From NCBI RefSeq assembly GCF_028640845.1, contig NC_080543.1, positions 93,299,825-93,363,824 on the forward strand: 64,000 nt of DNA, given 5' to 3'. Source of the stretch: Ahaetulla prasina (Eukaryota; Chordata; Lepidosauria; Squamata; Colubridae). Position 1 is the stretch's first letter. Each line of letters begins with the position of its first letter. The position numbers and the translations under genes were made by a program. The notes below the pieces were generated by a model. The model was not told where the DNA came from. It did no database searches and saw only the letters and a list, made by a program, of their open reading frames with translations. Below are positions 12,357-25,000 of the stretch, piece by piece.

Positions 12357-12424
12357 CACTATACCAAACAGGCTTGTGTTACATTTATTAGCCTTTAAGA
12401 AGTCACAGCATTCATATGCTAGAT

Positions 12425-12650
12425 CAGACCTGGGCATTTTATGGTCCCTGGGCTAAACCCTGCCTTTTGACTGTCCCTGTTCGGCCTGCATGGATTGTTT
12501 TATTTTGAAGGCGACTACTATTTTTTTTCCAGTTTATCCATATGCATGCGAGCATGCCTGTGCATTTTCACAGCCCTATTGGTTCAGCCCTCCACAACAG
12601 TCCCAGTTTGTCATGTGGCTCCTTGGGAAAATTAATTGCCCACCCTGTGC
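12425..12650. repeat. Possible hAT-like interspersed repeat
   Basis: GACCTGGGCATTTTATGGTC near the left and GGGAAAATTAATTGCCCACC near the right form a weak inverted pair, resembling a diverged non-autonomous hAT element. No target duplication was identified. Confidence 0.35.
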
Positions 12651-12897
12651 TTGATTCAACTGTGACACAAAGCTGTGATATTTAAAATAAACTACGATGG
12701 CTGGATTAAGCACAAAACAGGAAGCCATAAAACCATAATTTACATAGCAAATGGTTGGGTTGATTGAACACACAAAGCAAAAAATAATAATAACCCACCC
12801 GAAGTTCCTTTTCTTTTATATACATGTATCTGGACTGCACAAATCCATGGAAATACCAGATTGTAATAGAGATACACAAAAATCCCTCCCCTTAAAT

Positions 12898-13093
12898 CAG
12901 GGGTCACCAACCTTTTGGACCTCAAGGACCACTAAATTCATAATTTTAAATCTTGCTGACCACTAATATGAATTCTTAACAAAGATAAATATTATTTAGT
13001 GCAATATAAAAAATGCAAATAATTTTTCTGCGGACCACCAAAAATTTCTCACAGACCACCACTGATCCCTGGACCACTGGTTGGTGACCGCTG
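12898..13093. mobile_element. hAT MITE
   Basis: Begins CAGGGGTCACCAACCTTTTG and ends GGTTGGTGACCGCTG. The 8-bp flanks CCTTAAAT (12890-12897 and 13094-13101) are identical. It is short, non-coding and 196 bp long. Confidence 0.92.
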
Positions 13094-13101
13094 CCTTAAA
13101 T

Positions 13102-14429
13102 GATAACCACAACTGTGCAACAATGAACAGATGCTTATCATGTTGCCCTTTCATCTTTGTTTGTTTATAGCTTGTTTATAGCTAGAGCACATTGTAGTAA
13201 AATAGGAACATAAATACACAAAAGAGGCAGATTGTACCACAGTGAGCCATTATGCCTTTCCATCCTAAGCAGCTCCTGATGGTCAAGCTGCATTATTTTA
13301 AAGAAGAATTTACATCTGTATGATCCAACCTAAAATTCAGTCCTAGACTGTTTCTTAGAAATGATTTATGGAAGATTAGATGAAAGTTTCTAAATGTTCA
13401 GTGTCATAGAACTACTGTCACATGTTATTTCTTATTGTGTTGTTTCTCTAAAAATGGTGCATGTTACTCTTATCTGGAATCATTCATATACAATGCAGCT
13501 TCAAATGATCAGCTATGCTGATGATCAATAATATGCATATTAGCCATTTGCTGATTTGCAAGTTTTTGTTTCATTTAAATACATATAGAAGTATAGTTCC
13601 CAGTTTGGCAAAATCTGCAATTGTACAGCTACTTCAAAATATGGGTTAAGTTTGGGGTTTTTATAGTGTAATTATTTTAGTATAGTGTAGTATCTTAGCT
13701 TAGATGAAATGAGAAATTATGGTTAATAAAAAACTTCCTGGTTTATTGTCACCTATTGAGAAGTCCCCTCCATATCATATTAAGAATGTATTGATCTATA
13801 CTTTAAATTTTATTTCAGTCAGATATCAAAATATTATGCAATGTTTTTACAGGAAAACGCTAACCCTGAATTAACAGACGAAGTTAACAATGCTCTCTTT
13901 ATTGACTTGGGAGATTGCATGCAGCTCATGTGATCCCCTTTCTGTTAGTTGAGTTTTTTGAAACAGACTATCTTTGCACTTGGCACTGATCCCATTTCCA
14001 GTCAGCATTTCAGTCCCATCTATTGTTTCTGACTGTGCGCTTAACATTCACAATTCTGATTTTTTAAAAAAATGAACAAATAATTCCAGCAACAGAACTG
14101 GAAGCAACAAGATTGATTTCTGCCTAGTGCACCAAATCTGATTAGCTACCTGATATGGTGATTTGAGCATACCAGATTAAGATTGAGGAGAATTGGGTGC
14201 AGAACAAATGAAGCTCAAGGATTAAATTTGGATCAAGCACAAATTTGCATCCTGACATGGTTGGCATGGAAATGAAATAGTATCTCCGTCACGGGCAAAG
14301 AACCATATATGTTATTTTGAGCTCTTCTGAAATAGAGAAAGGATCAAGATGCCATGTTGTTTGTATGATATTTCAGTTGTGTTCAAGTTAATTCCTTGCA
14401 GCCATTGATCATTACAGTTACAGTTAAGA
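13102..14429. other. Intergenic stretch, nothing recognised
   Basis: AT-rich DNA without a supported gene or nameable repeat. Confidence 0.4.
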
Positions 14430-14626
14430 CAGGGGTGAAATTCAATTTTTCCCCTACCGGTTCTATGGGCATGGCTTGGGTGCAGCAGGGGAAGGATATT
14501 GCAAAATCTCCATTCCAACCCCACTCTGGGGCCAGCCAGAGGTGGTATTTGCTGTCCTCCGAACTACTCAAAATTTCCACTACCGGTTTTCCAGAACCTG
14601 TTAGAATGTGCTGGATTTCACCCCTG
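14430..14626. mobile_element. hAT MITE
   Basis: Begins CAGGGGTGAAATTCAA and ends TGGATTTCACCCCTG. It is flanked by identical AGTTAAGA copies at 14422-14429 and 14627-14634. Confidence 0.92.
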
Positions 14627-14914
14627 AGTTAAGACCAACATACTTGAGGTGCATGACTTCATATAATCTGGCCATGGTTTATCTGCAGGTATGTGCAATG
14701 ACACCCAGTATTTGCAAATCACCCATCCTTAGTTTATTTTTCAAGGTCCTTTTTGTTTGTACCCACAGTAGTAAAATAATTTATCCAGGTTGAAGCATTA
14801 CAGAGCTCAGGATAAGAGGGTCACTGAAATTATTGGGAACAAAACTGTGAACACAAATATTCTCCTTTATTGGAACAAAACTGTGTTTGATGCATTTGTG
14901 TTGTTGATGGGAGT

Positions 14915-15546
14915 AAAATAAAGGTTTCCTTGTCAGTTGTGTCCAACTCTAGGGTATAGTGCTTATCTCTGTTTCTGGGCTGAGGGAGCAAGCATTGTCC
15001 AAAGACAATTTCCATGATCATGTGGCCAGCATGGCTATATGCCAAAGGTTCATAGAACAGTTACCCTCCCACTGAAGTTGTACCTAATTATCTACTCACA
15101 TTTGCATGCTTTCAAACTGTTAGGTGAACAGGAGCTGGGGCAAGTAATTGGAGCTCACAGCATTGCGCAAAGCTTGGGTCTTGAACTCAGGCTGTTAGCT
15201 TTTCAGATGACAAGCTCAGCATCTTTTTTTTATTTAATAAGTTGTTAATGCCTGGAATAAACTACCTGACTCTGTGGTCTCTTCCCAAAATCCCAAAAGC
15301 TTCAACCAAAAACTGTCTACTATTGACCTCACCCCATTTCTAAGAGGTCTGTAAAGGGCGTGCATAAGAGCACAAGCATGCCTACCGTTCCTTCCTATTG
15401 TTTCCTCCCATTATATCCAATTAATATAGTTATTACATACTCATACTTTATGCTTATATACTGTATAATTATTTCATGCTTATGCTTATATATACTGTGT
15501 GACAAAATAAAAAAAATAAATCTTTAACCACTGAGCCACTGTGCTC
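14915..15546 (+). mobile_element. Squamate interspersed SINE-like repeat, split
   Basis: The pieces TTGTGTCCAACTCTAGGGTA, ATGATCATGTGGCCAGCATG and GGGTCTTGAACTCAGGCTGT resemble a long SINE-like repeat common in lizard and snake genomes. It breaks off at about 15238 and resumes at about 15520 with CTTTAACCACTGAGCCACTG. The missing middle is a LINE insertion at 15239-15520. Confidence 0.6.
15239..15520 (+). mobile_element. CR1/L3-group LINE 3' end (nested)
   Basis: Encodes the short C-terminal stretch around VNAWNKLPDS-like residues (TTGTTAATGCCTGGAATAAA), then the shared 3' UTR GGGCGTGCATAAGAGCACAA and an A-rich tail ATAAAAAAAATAAAT. The same family appears at 26432-26810 and 50060-50425. It is severely 5'-truncated. 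Confidence 0.75.
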
Positions 15547-16019
15547 CAAGTATTTGCAATCACTATTAAATCTCTGATTTATTTCCCATATCATTGTATC
15601 ACAACTGTTTGTGTCACAAGCTGTTTTCAGGCTTGTTTTAAAATTGATAATTATATAATGATATTTTTAAATGCATTGTACGAATCTGAGAAAAAGGTTA
15701 CTGCATGTTTGTTAGGTCAGGAAAAAAACATGTTAAAGTGAATAGGCTTCAATGATAAAACCTTTTATGTAATGTGGAAGGAAATTTGGTCACTGAATGT
15801 AAACAAGGCTTTGTATGATGGAAGTAAAACATGAGTAAGAATAAACGAAACGCCTCCTAAATACTTCAACATGGAATGATTCAACATTGAGCATGAAGTA
15901 AGGTAAAGATGTATGGTGTCCCTTTAACTGTACTGTATAATGGGAAGGGGAAAGAAATTTCTAAAATATCTGTAATAGGCAATGGTTTGTAAGTAAGGTA
16001 AAAAGTATGGAAAATTATA

Positions 16020-16373
16020 GTGAAGGTCATTTAGTGACTTGTTTGAAATTACAACAGCGCTGAACAAAGTGACTTATGACCATTTTTCACACGACCATTG
16101 CAGCCTCCCAATGGTCATGTGACCAAAGTTTGGTTGCTTGGCAACTGGTTCAAATTTATGACGGTTGCAGTGTCCTGGGGTCATGTGATCCCCTTTTGCG
16201 ACCTTCTTACAAGCAAAGTCAATGGGGAAGTCTCATTCACTTAACAACCATGTAACTCACTTCACAACTGTGGCCAGAAAGTTTGTAAAACGGGGCAAAA
16301 CTTGCTCAGCAACTGTCTCACTTAGCAACAGAAATTTGGGGCTCAATTGTGGTCATAATTCTAGGACTATCTG
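16020..16373 (-). mobile_element. Tigger/pogo-like MITE, one end eroded
   Basis: Reverse-orientation copy of the 2662-3046 family. It contains GACTTATGACCATTTTTCAC, ACAAGCAAAGTCAATGGGGA, and the terminus CTAGGACTATCTG followed by TA. The left terminal repeat is missing or diverged. Confidence 0.7.
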
Positions 16374-16496
16374 TACTCATTTTAGCTGTATTTCCTTACA
16401 TGACCTGGTCTTACTGCTTCTTTTCTGTGCTGTGCCTAAAGTTGCTCATTCTGACAGGCAATAACATGATAGGTATGTAAAGATTAATATATAAGA

Positions 16497-16609
16497 CAGA
16501 GGTCTTCAAACTTGGCAGCTTTAAGACTTGTGGTCTTCAACTCCCAGAATTCTCCAACCAGCATAGCCACCAGCCATAGTCTTAAAGCTGACAAGTTTGA
16601 AGACCTCTA
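16497..16609. mobile_element. hAT hairpin MITE
   Basis: Left end CAGAGGTCTTCAAACTTGGC mirrors right end ACAAGTTTGAAGACCTCTA. Flanks ATATAAGA and GTATAAGA match at 7 of 8 bases. The element is largely self-complementary. Confidence 0.75.
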
Positions 16610-18978
16610 GTATAAGACTATATATGTCTACAGAAAATATTCAGTAAAATGATTTCATATTTACTTCTGATGTAGTTCTTAGTGCTGTTCATTCTATTAA
16701 GACAATTACATTTACTGAGAGCAGACTGATCACAAAAGCTGAACATAAGAATGGGCAGGAAGCCTAAAAGGGCTCTGCTTCCAGCTATTCAAGAGAAAGA
16801 AATGAAAGCAATTCCTACCTTGATTCATAAGCATCAAAAGATTGGAATTGCAGTCTCATGCCTATTAGAGAGAGAGATTTGTGTGAATCTTACACATTGG
16901 AAAGTATTTCTTTGAATGCAAAACCACAGTGCTTCTGAACTGAAGAACAATGGCTACCAGTACTTCAATGAATATTTCTGCTTTGTTCCTATAAAAATTG
17001 CTTTTGTGTTAGCTTCACAGGTGATATAATTATCTGTATCCACTGCTCAAAGGAAGCAAGATTACTGTAGCTGGGTCTCATTCTATAATTAGAATGCTTA
17101 TTTCTAGTGCCTCCAATAATGTTGGTTCTAAGCACCATTATACAGCTAATTAAAATAGCTTGTGAAGCTATAAACATCATCTATTCTAGGAACTTTATTT
17201 TCAGGAAAATGTGGGTTATTTTTATATGAATTAAATATTAATACCTTTTCTTAAGTTAAAAGCAGACCACAACGGTTTCACATTGAGAGATATGATGTAA
17301 CCCTATCTTAACCCAGACTTATTCAGAAGGTCCAAGAAAGGAACCACTTGATATTGGAAACATGTTTGCTGTGATGATTCTAGACTTACATGGGACACTT
17401 CAAAAACGCAGTGGGCATTTTCAACTCTTCTCTGTAATTGGTCTTTGAGCCTCCCATATTATCGTTTCTCTCTCAATTGAACGGGTATAGGGAAATGATC
17501 TGGTGGAGGCAACAATGGAAACGAAAAATTAAGCTCAACATTTGTCTCACAAATGTTTCTGAATTCGAGTAAAAAAAAAACACACGAGGTAATAAAAACA
17601 GCATCTCAGGCAAAGAATTTTAATTTATGTAGCATTAGTTTAACATTACTTTGGTGTAAGTAACATTGCAAATGTATGTTGGTAATTACAGTGGTTAAGC
17701 TGGGAATGGGAATGGACACTAGACTGGGCTATATAGGAGAATAAGGTATATTTTAGGCTGAAACATCTAATTAGAATCTAATTAGATCTTGGAAGAAAAA
17801 AGATAGGTCAAGATTTATATGAACTCATACATTCTAGAAGTTCATGCAGTGAATTCAGATGCTATGTTAAACCATTTTTTAAAATTTTGGCTTAGTATGC
17901 TGTGTGAACCTATTCAGATGCATTAAAGTGTTAAATCATAACTTAATACATTATTCATCTGTATTAAAATATATCAAATAAGATATTTAAACATAATTAG
18001 CATTCTTGCTGTTCTCCTAGTTGTATTAATACAACGATGCCCATCTATTGTGTTTTTTTCTGAAAGCTCATTGCACAAATTTAGTCACTTAGTCCAATCC
18101 AAATGGATGGAGGAATAATTTTTGTGCTTGTTTTGAGCCCAGATGGGATGGCAATAGTCACATTGATTTCCTCTTCGTTACATGTTGCTTTTCCATTTTA
18201 TTTTTCTAAAGGAAAATGTTGTGCAGGATTGAATCTTGATAGTGATAGAATATGCACATAGAGTATATTCTGAATGAATTTAAATGTCCAGGTTTAAATT
18301 AATGACATCATAGAAAAGAATTTGCTGATGATATAGCCAAAAAGGAAGATGAAATCACTATAAACTAGGATTTAGCAAGACAAGTGAAAGTGAAAACATA
18401 AAGAGTTTACTCTTAAGAGATGCTCAAGAGAGAATATAACAGCACTTTTCAAATATGTCAAAGGATGTCAGAAATAGGCCACATGTTTGTTCATCATTTT
18501 AGAACTGAATATTAGAAACAACTTTAACAGTAAGAATTATTTGAACTTCCCAGGAAGACAACATGTTGTTCTATATTGGATATGTTCAGATAGACATCTA
18601 TTGGGAATGCTTTACTCCCCACTGTAAGGGGATAGAAATTGATGATCCAAATGTTTCCTTTCAACATATGATTCAATGTATAAGCATATGTGTGATTCAA
18701 CATATAGAAAGGCCCAATGATGATCGATACAAAAATCCCTAGTTTTTGTATATTTACATTCATCCATCAACCTGGTAAAATTCTGTATTAGAAAGGGAAA
18801 ACTAATTCTCACTAACTAGATTTAAGACTACTAAGGATAACTGGATGAAGGTTACTTTTAAGAGCAATATTTTTTAAAATAAATTATAAATTCATAAGAA
18901 CAAAAATGTTTAGAATGCTTAAGTATATTTGGTTATACCCGAATAACCAAAGACCTACATACAAACACCTGCGAAAAC

Positions 18979-19034
<56 letters not shown>

Positions 19035-20430
19035 TTGTTTTCTATATATATATAGCATTTTATTCTGGGAAAATGAAGAGCAACATGCATATTTTTAAAA
19101 TTAGTAAATAAAAAATGCATTGCTTGTGTTTGATGTATCACACAAGCTATCTAGCAAGTTTTAATCAGTCCATCTTACTTCACTGAGTAACTGTGAGGGA
19201 AGATAAGGATACTTTCAATATAAGCCACCTTAAACTGCTGGAGGAAAGGTGGCATATACAGTACAATAACTACTCTTTTGGCATACTTTGGAATCTCTTA
19301 ATTAGGGGATAATATTTACAAATGAAAAATGTTAAAAATACCTCACCAGAATTATGTAAATCATCCAGGCCAAAAGTATCTGAATAGGTTAAATCATGGC
19401 AACTGGACCAAAGTTTCACCAGAGGACAACCTTTCAAGGAAATCTCAAGTATGTTATGAAAAATAAATAGTTCTCATTATTCTGATGAGTGTAGGGAGAG
19501 AAATTTGAGGACTTAAATATTGTAAGACTGGAAATTGTTTTAACATTCAGAAGTGAGGGTGAGGAGAACATACTAATGGAATCATACATGCATTAAGATT
19601 CCACAGCCGGTTGAAGTCATACATATAAAACTTCAGATTAGGCATTGGAGAAAATATTTTAGCAGACAGTATCTCAAAGTACAATATTTCAGCGTAGAAA
19701 AAGTTGTCAAAAATACTTCCTTTCTAAAATATTCAGCTGACAGGCTAGATGAGAAAGTGCAGCTTGATTAGCAGACTCTACAGTTAAAAGGTGTATTTGG
19801 GTGATAATTGAGCTTATGGCAGTGACAGTGCCTGGAAGGCAAGCCTGATATGTGGGAGATACACAATCACGCAAAGCAGTATGCATGATTAAAAAAAATA
19901 CATCTGTATCAACCTATTTAGCATTATCAATTTATCTTACTTGAGAGTTATGTCCATGCAATTGTCAAATAACAACAGCAAAACAAAAGATAAACGGTAG
20001 AAACTTCTTGAAAAGTGTTAACTTTCATGACTGATCACTAATAACATTCAATACATTCCAAACACACTTGCCAACTTCACAGTATCTTATCCCAAGTTTA
20101 TGCGAGTGAAAAAAATGATCGCCACATAAAATACCACTGTATCGATCCCTGGGTTTTGTTATTTCAGAATTATACAAAACCCAGAGCGTAACATGCAACA
20201 TTAATATAGCACTTTCTGAGTCAAAAGGCATGCTTCTGTCAGAAAGGCGATCCATATAAAGCGCATTCTTTCTGAGGCACTGCCTTAAGCGGCATTACCA
20301 CTGCAATACGAAACACAAGACAAAGTGGCCGTTCAGTGGGTCTCTTGCAGCGGGGTGGAGAATGGATGAATCGATGGATGGAAAAAAAATAAGCAAAACT
20401 TAGGCCAACTTGGACTTAGCCCTTCTCTCC
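16610..20430. other. Intergenic stretch upstream of HERC2
   Basis: AT-rich and without a supported gene. Apart from the dinucleotide repeat at 18989-19035, nothing could be named. Confidence 0.4.
18989..19035. repeat. (CA)n(TA)n microsatellite
   Basis: About 16 AC units run directly into about 8 AT units, followed by further TATATA after a short break. Confidence 0.95.
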
Positions 20431-21080
20431 CTCTCCAGCCTCCCTCGGTGCCTTCCGCAGCGCCCTTTATATGCACAACGCAACCGGAGCTCTACGGAAA
20501 AACAGAAGCATCCGTGCCGAACCCTCTCTATGATCCTCTAAGGAAGACGAAGCGTCCCGCCTCCTCAGAGGAGATTGGTGGGAATCGGATCGCTGTACTG
20601 TTTCCTGATTGGTCCATAGGAGAAGCGAATCTTACTCCTCTATCCGGTTCGGCCGGGGTAGGTAGGTAGGTTGGTAGGTAGGTGGGAGGTGGGGGCCGGG
20701 GGGAAATTAGGTGCTGGGGGCGTGGGAGGTGGACGGGCCGGTCGGACAGGCGACAGACGCTGCGGGTTTAGCCGTCCCTTCCGCGAATAGGAGGCCCGAC
20801 GGAGGCTGGCTGGGTAGCTGAGTGAGTGCGGGTGCAACCCCGCGATTTGGGGAGGGGGATCCGGGTGGCCAGAGGCCTCGCCTTCCCCACCCCCTTGAGT
20901 CGGGCCTCCCTCTGCATTGCCAAGGGAAGCGGAGGCTGGTGCATCTCTTTGGGGGGGGGAGGCGTATGGCGGAGGGGTGTCCTTGGATGTCAGAGGCAGC
21001 AACACCGTTGGAAAATACCCGATGCAGGCCAGGAGCTCATCCCAGATGAAAGCGCGAACGGGAGGCAGAGGAAAGGCATG
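20430..21080 (+). promoter_or_regulatory. CpG-rich HERC2 promoter / non-coding exon 1 region
   Basis: A GC- and CpG-rich block between AT-rich flanks, 0.9-1.5 kb upstream of the HERC2 start codon. It contains two inverted CCAAT boxes (ATTGG at 20574-20578 and 20608-20612) and G-rich Sp1-like runs. No TATA box was seen. Mammalian HERC2 has a non-coding first exon, which should lie here. Its exact limits and donor could not be fixed, because several GGTAG/GTGAGTG-like sites are possible. Confidence 0.75.
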
Positions 21081-21919
21081 AACGTGACTTTCATCCTAAG
21101 GAGCCTTTTTGGTTCATTATTATTATTTTTTTATGGGAGATTCAGGAGAATTTTTTGATTTGAATATTGAAGGCTAGTGTATCTGTCAATATCCGGAATG
21201 TTTCCAGAGTGTGGTGTGGTCTGTCTCCCCCTCCCCAGTTCTTCCGTAACAAAATAATTACAGGACAAGTGAAAAGGGTTCTCCAAAAATGTAAACACCG
21301 GTAACTGTTATTTTGCAGCTTTGGAGGTTGCTGTCCAAGATGGCACTTTTCTCTTCCCCTGCCACACGTGTGTGCTTTGGTTAGCAAAAAGATTTGCAGC
21401 TTAAAATAGATAGCAAAACAAAAAACCAACCCACCCAAAACCCGTGCATGATAATAATAGGTGCAGCCTCTCATTAACGTGAATTAGATTAGATGATGGG
21501 ACTGGAGAATAGATACTGAGGATTGGTGGAGTTCTAGTGAAAGTGGTTTTAATTCTTTCAGGCATCACTTTTTCAGGATGAGCAGGGATGAATGGTTTGG
21601 TTTTTTGGCTTGCATAATTGTTAATTATTTATTTCATGCACCAATTACAAGCCTGAATGAGAGCAGCAGCAGCAGCTTCTGAAAATATAGTATGGTGCAA
21701 TAGAAGGGGATGTTTTTCACTCTAGCTTTGGGAGGACTCTTGTGTGATATAAACAGACCTCTTGTCAACAGAGTACTAATGATCTTGTTTCCCTGCTTAC
21801 AATATACTGTACTGGATTGCTGTAACTTGCTGTAGTGAATGGTTGTTAAGAAGCCATGACATCATCTGGGGAGAAAATGTGTGCAAATACACTTGAGTAG
21901 ATTATTCTGTCACTCTTAG
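21081..21919 (+). other. HERC2: Presumed HERC2 intron 1
   Basis: Lies between the CpG island and the ATG exon. A pyrimidine-containing AG at 21918-21919 (TCTGTCACTCTTAG) is the best acceptor candidate; another AG lies at 21946-21947. No other feature was seen. Confidence 0.5.
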
Positions 21920-21975
21920 TAAAACATATGTACATATATATTGATAGGTTGCCAAGCTTAGCTGAAAAAGAGAAA

Positions 21976-22047
21976 ATGTCTTCTGAATCCTTTTGTTTGG
22001 CTGCTCAGATTAGATTTGATTCCAAATGGCTGAAGACAGACTTACAG
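21976..22047 (+). CDS. HERC2: HERC2 exon 2 (start codon)
   Basis: Encodes [20 protein letters not shown] then TDLQ, against the human start [20 protein letters not shown]. The ATG at 21976 sits in GAAAATGT. The exon ends in phase 0 before GTAAGA. The 5' non-coding part probably begins at 21920 or 21948. Confidence 0.95.
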
Positions 22048-25000
22048 GTAAGAACTCCTCAATGCTTATATTTAATGGTTATGTAATATGACAGCTTTTG
22101 TTTTGAAAAGCAATGTTTTTGACAATTAAAAAAACCCTTGAGATTGAAATTAGCCTTTTCTATTAAAAATGACCTAATTTGCTCAGGAGAAATAATGAAA
22201 ATTTACCTTTGTCATAGTCATATATTAAAAGTTGAATTGTATTAAATGTATTGTTCCTAAGAAAGTAGATTTAATAAGTCTATCAAATATTGTAATAGCT
22301 TGCTCTCTATAGATTTGAATATATGAAGGAACTGTATAGTCTTCCAGATTAACAGTAGGATAATAGAGTCAAAAAGTTACTTATTTTAATTTTGAAACAT
22401 TATAATTATTTAAATTATGGACTTATTGGTTAAAAATGAAAGTGAGTAGGGATAGGTAGTCAATTGACCTTTGTACATTGTAAAACAAGAATGTGTCCAA
22501 AAGGAACTTCTCCTTTTTAAAAAAAGAAAAAAGAAAAGAAACTTGAACGAACACATAGTGTTTTCAGATTCTGCCAGACTATTTTATTTGGGTATGCTTC
22601 AGATAAACTGAAACTTGAAACATTTTAAATGTTCCAGATTTGATCAGGGTTTTGCTTGGTGCACTTCACTTTTCTCCCCCCTGTTGTATACGCCTGTGTA
22701 CTAGCTCACCACCTCAACCGCAAGGATTTTGCATTATTGGTGGCCTCCAAGAAGAGATAGAAAAGGAAGCTGTTAACTAGTTTGTTATGCTGTACAGTGG
22801 TGGATAGTTAACTTGCTGATTTTCTTCAGCAACTTACTTTCTTTACTTCCCTTCAGCTGCAGCAGCACATGTCCTTGCTTTCATGTCTAGCATACTAAAC
22901 TAGTCTGCCTGCTGCTGCTCTGAACTCTGAAAAGCCAAGGCACTGCCTTCTGTAATTAAAGGAAGGTAGGGCAATGGGAAGGTGGTAGATACACTGTGCT
23001 TGTAGCCATGGATTTTGATAGAGGCAGCTATTCTACTAATACGTTTTCTCCAAGTTTCTGCTAGTTTGTTACTTCTCCTTAGTTGCTGTATACTGCTGTG
23101 TACTCTTGTTATATTCTTTACCCTCTCCCATATAAGAGACTTCACACTTTTATATAGAATGTACAATACAGGTAGTCCTCAACTTATGACCATGACTGAG
23201 CCAAAAATTTATGTTGCTAAGTGAGAAATTTGCTAGGTGAGTTTTGTCCAATTTTACAACTTTCCTTGCTCCATTTGTTAAGTGAATTAATAGAACAGAA
23301 CAGAACAGAACAGAATAGAATAGAATAGAATAGAATTTTTTTGGTTGGCCAAGTGTGATTGGATACACAAGAAATTTGTTTTGGTGCATATGCTCTCAAT
23401 GTACATAAAAGAAAAGATATGTTCATCAAGAATCATAAGGTACAACACTTAATGATAGTCATAGGGTACAAATAAGCAATCAGGAAACAATATCAATATA
23501 AATCGTAAGGATACAAGCAACAAAGTTACAGTCATACAGTCAAAAGTGGAAGGAGATGGGGCATGGGAACAATGAGAAGATTAATAGTAGTGCAGACTTA
23601 GTAAATAGTTTGACAGTGTTGAGGGAATTATTTGTTTAGTAGAGTGATGGCATTTGGGAAAAAACGGTTCTTGTCTCTAGTGGTTCTCTATAGTATCGTT
23701 TTGAGGGTAGGAGTTGAAACAATTTATGTCCAGGATGCGAGGGGTCTGTAAATATTTTCACAGCCCTCTTTTTAACTCGTGCAGTATGCACGTCCTCAAT
23801 GGAAGGCAGGTTGGTAGCAACTGTTTTTTCTGCATTTCTAATTATCCTCTGTGTCTGTCTTGTTGGGTTGCAGAACCAAACCAGACAGTTACAGAGGTGC
23901 AGATGACAGATTCAATAATTTCTCTGTAGAACTGTATCAGCAGCTCCTTGGGCAGTTTGAGCTTTCTGAGTTGGCGCTTTCTGAGTTACTAATTAAATTA
24001 GTAATATGGTTGTTAAATGAATCTGAATTCCCCATTGCAAAAGATTGCAAAAGAGGATCATATGACTCCGGGGCACTGCAATTGTCATAAATGTGACTCA
24101 GTTGTCAAGTAATCGAATCTAAATCAGGTAACCGGGGGGTGTGTGTGTGCTGCAAAGGTTGTAAATGTGAAAAATGGTCATAAGTCACTTTTTTCAGTGC
24201 CCTTGTAACTTTGAGCAGTCACTAAATGAACTGTTGTAAGTCGAGGACTACCTGTATACTTTGTCAGTTCTGTGTCTGGAAAAAAAATGTGTGTTTCAGT
24301 TCAGACATGGACTAGCCATAATTAGTTGTCGAATGCATGGATACTTTTGCAAATTGTAATATCTGACATCGGAGGTATCATTTTAGCCTTTATAGGACTG
24401 GCGGTTTCCTTAACACTTCTGGAGATATTCTTACTTATTTTTGTGATTTCTATATGTAGGAAAAGTGAAATGACTGGAAGGAAAAGTGAAATGACTGGAA
24501 ATACAAATATGATAATGCATTGTGTGTGTGTGTATGTGTATTCAGATACAAGCTTGGATTGGATTGATTTGTTGCCATTTAGAAATCTTTGTATTTTAAT
24601 TATTTTAATAGTTAATGACAAAGAATCAACAAGTGATTGGTTCACACATTATAGCCTGTATTTTTAAAAACCATAATATATTGATTAAACCATAGTAGCT
24701 TGATTTATACATTGCAGTAAGCCACTATGGGTAGATTCACGTATCATGGTTAACAAATTGTATTGTGGTTTATATCAGGCAAATATGTAATCAGGCTAAG
24801 CTACAATTTAATTTAACTTAACATTAAGCCTGTTTTTCTGATTGAGGATCAGTGCAGAATGTTTAAATTCCTTTCTATGGATGGAACAGTTTCGGTTTTA
24901 GTTTTCTTTCTTGTGTTTTCTTTTTTTTTACTTCTCCTCATAGTGTGAATTATAGCAGGTTGATCAGGTGAGTTTTACTGTTTATTTATGGATATATTGT

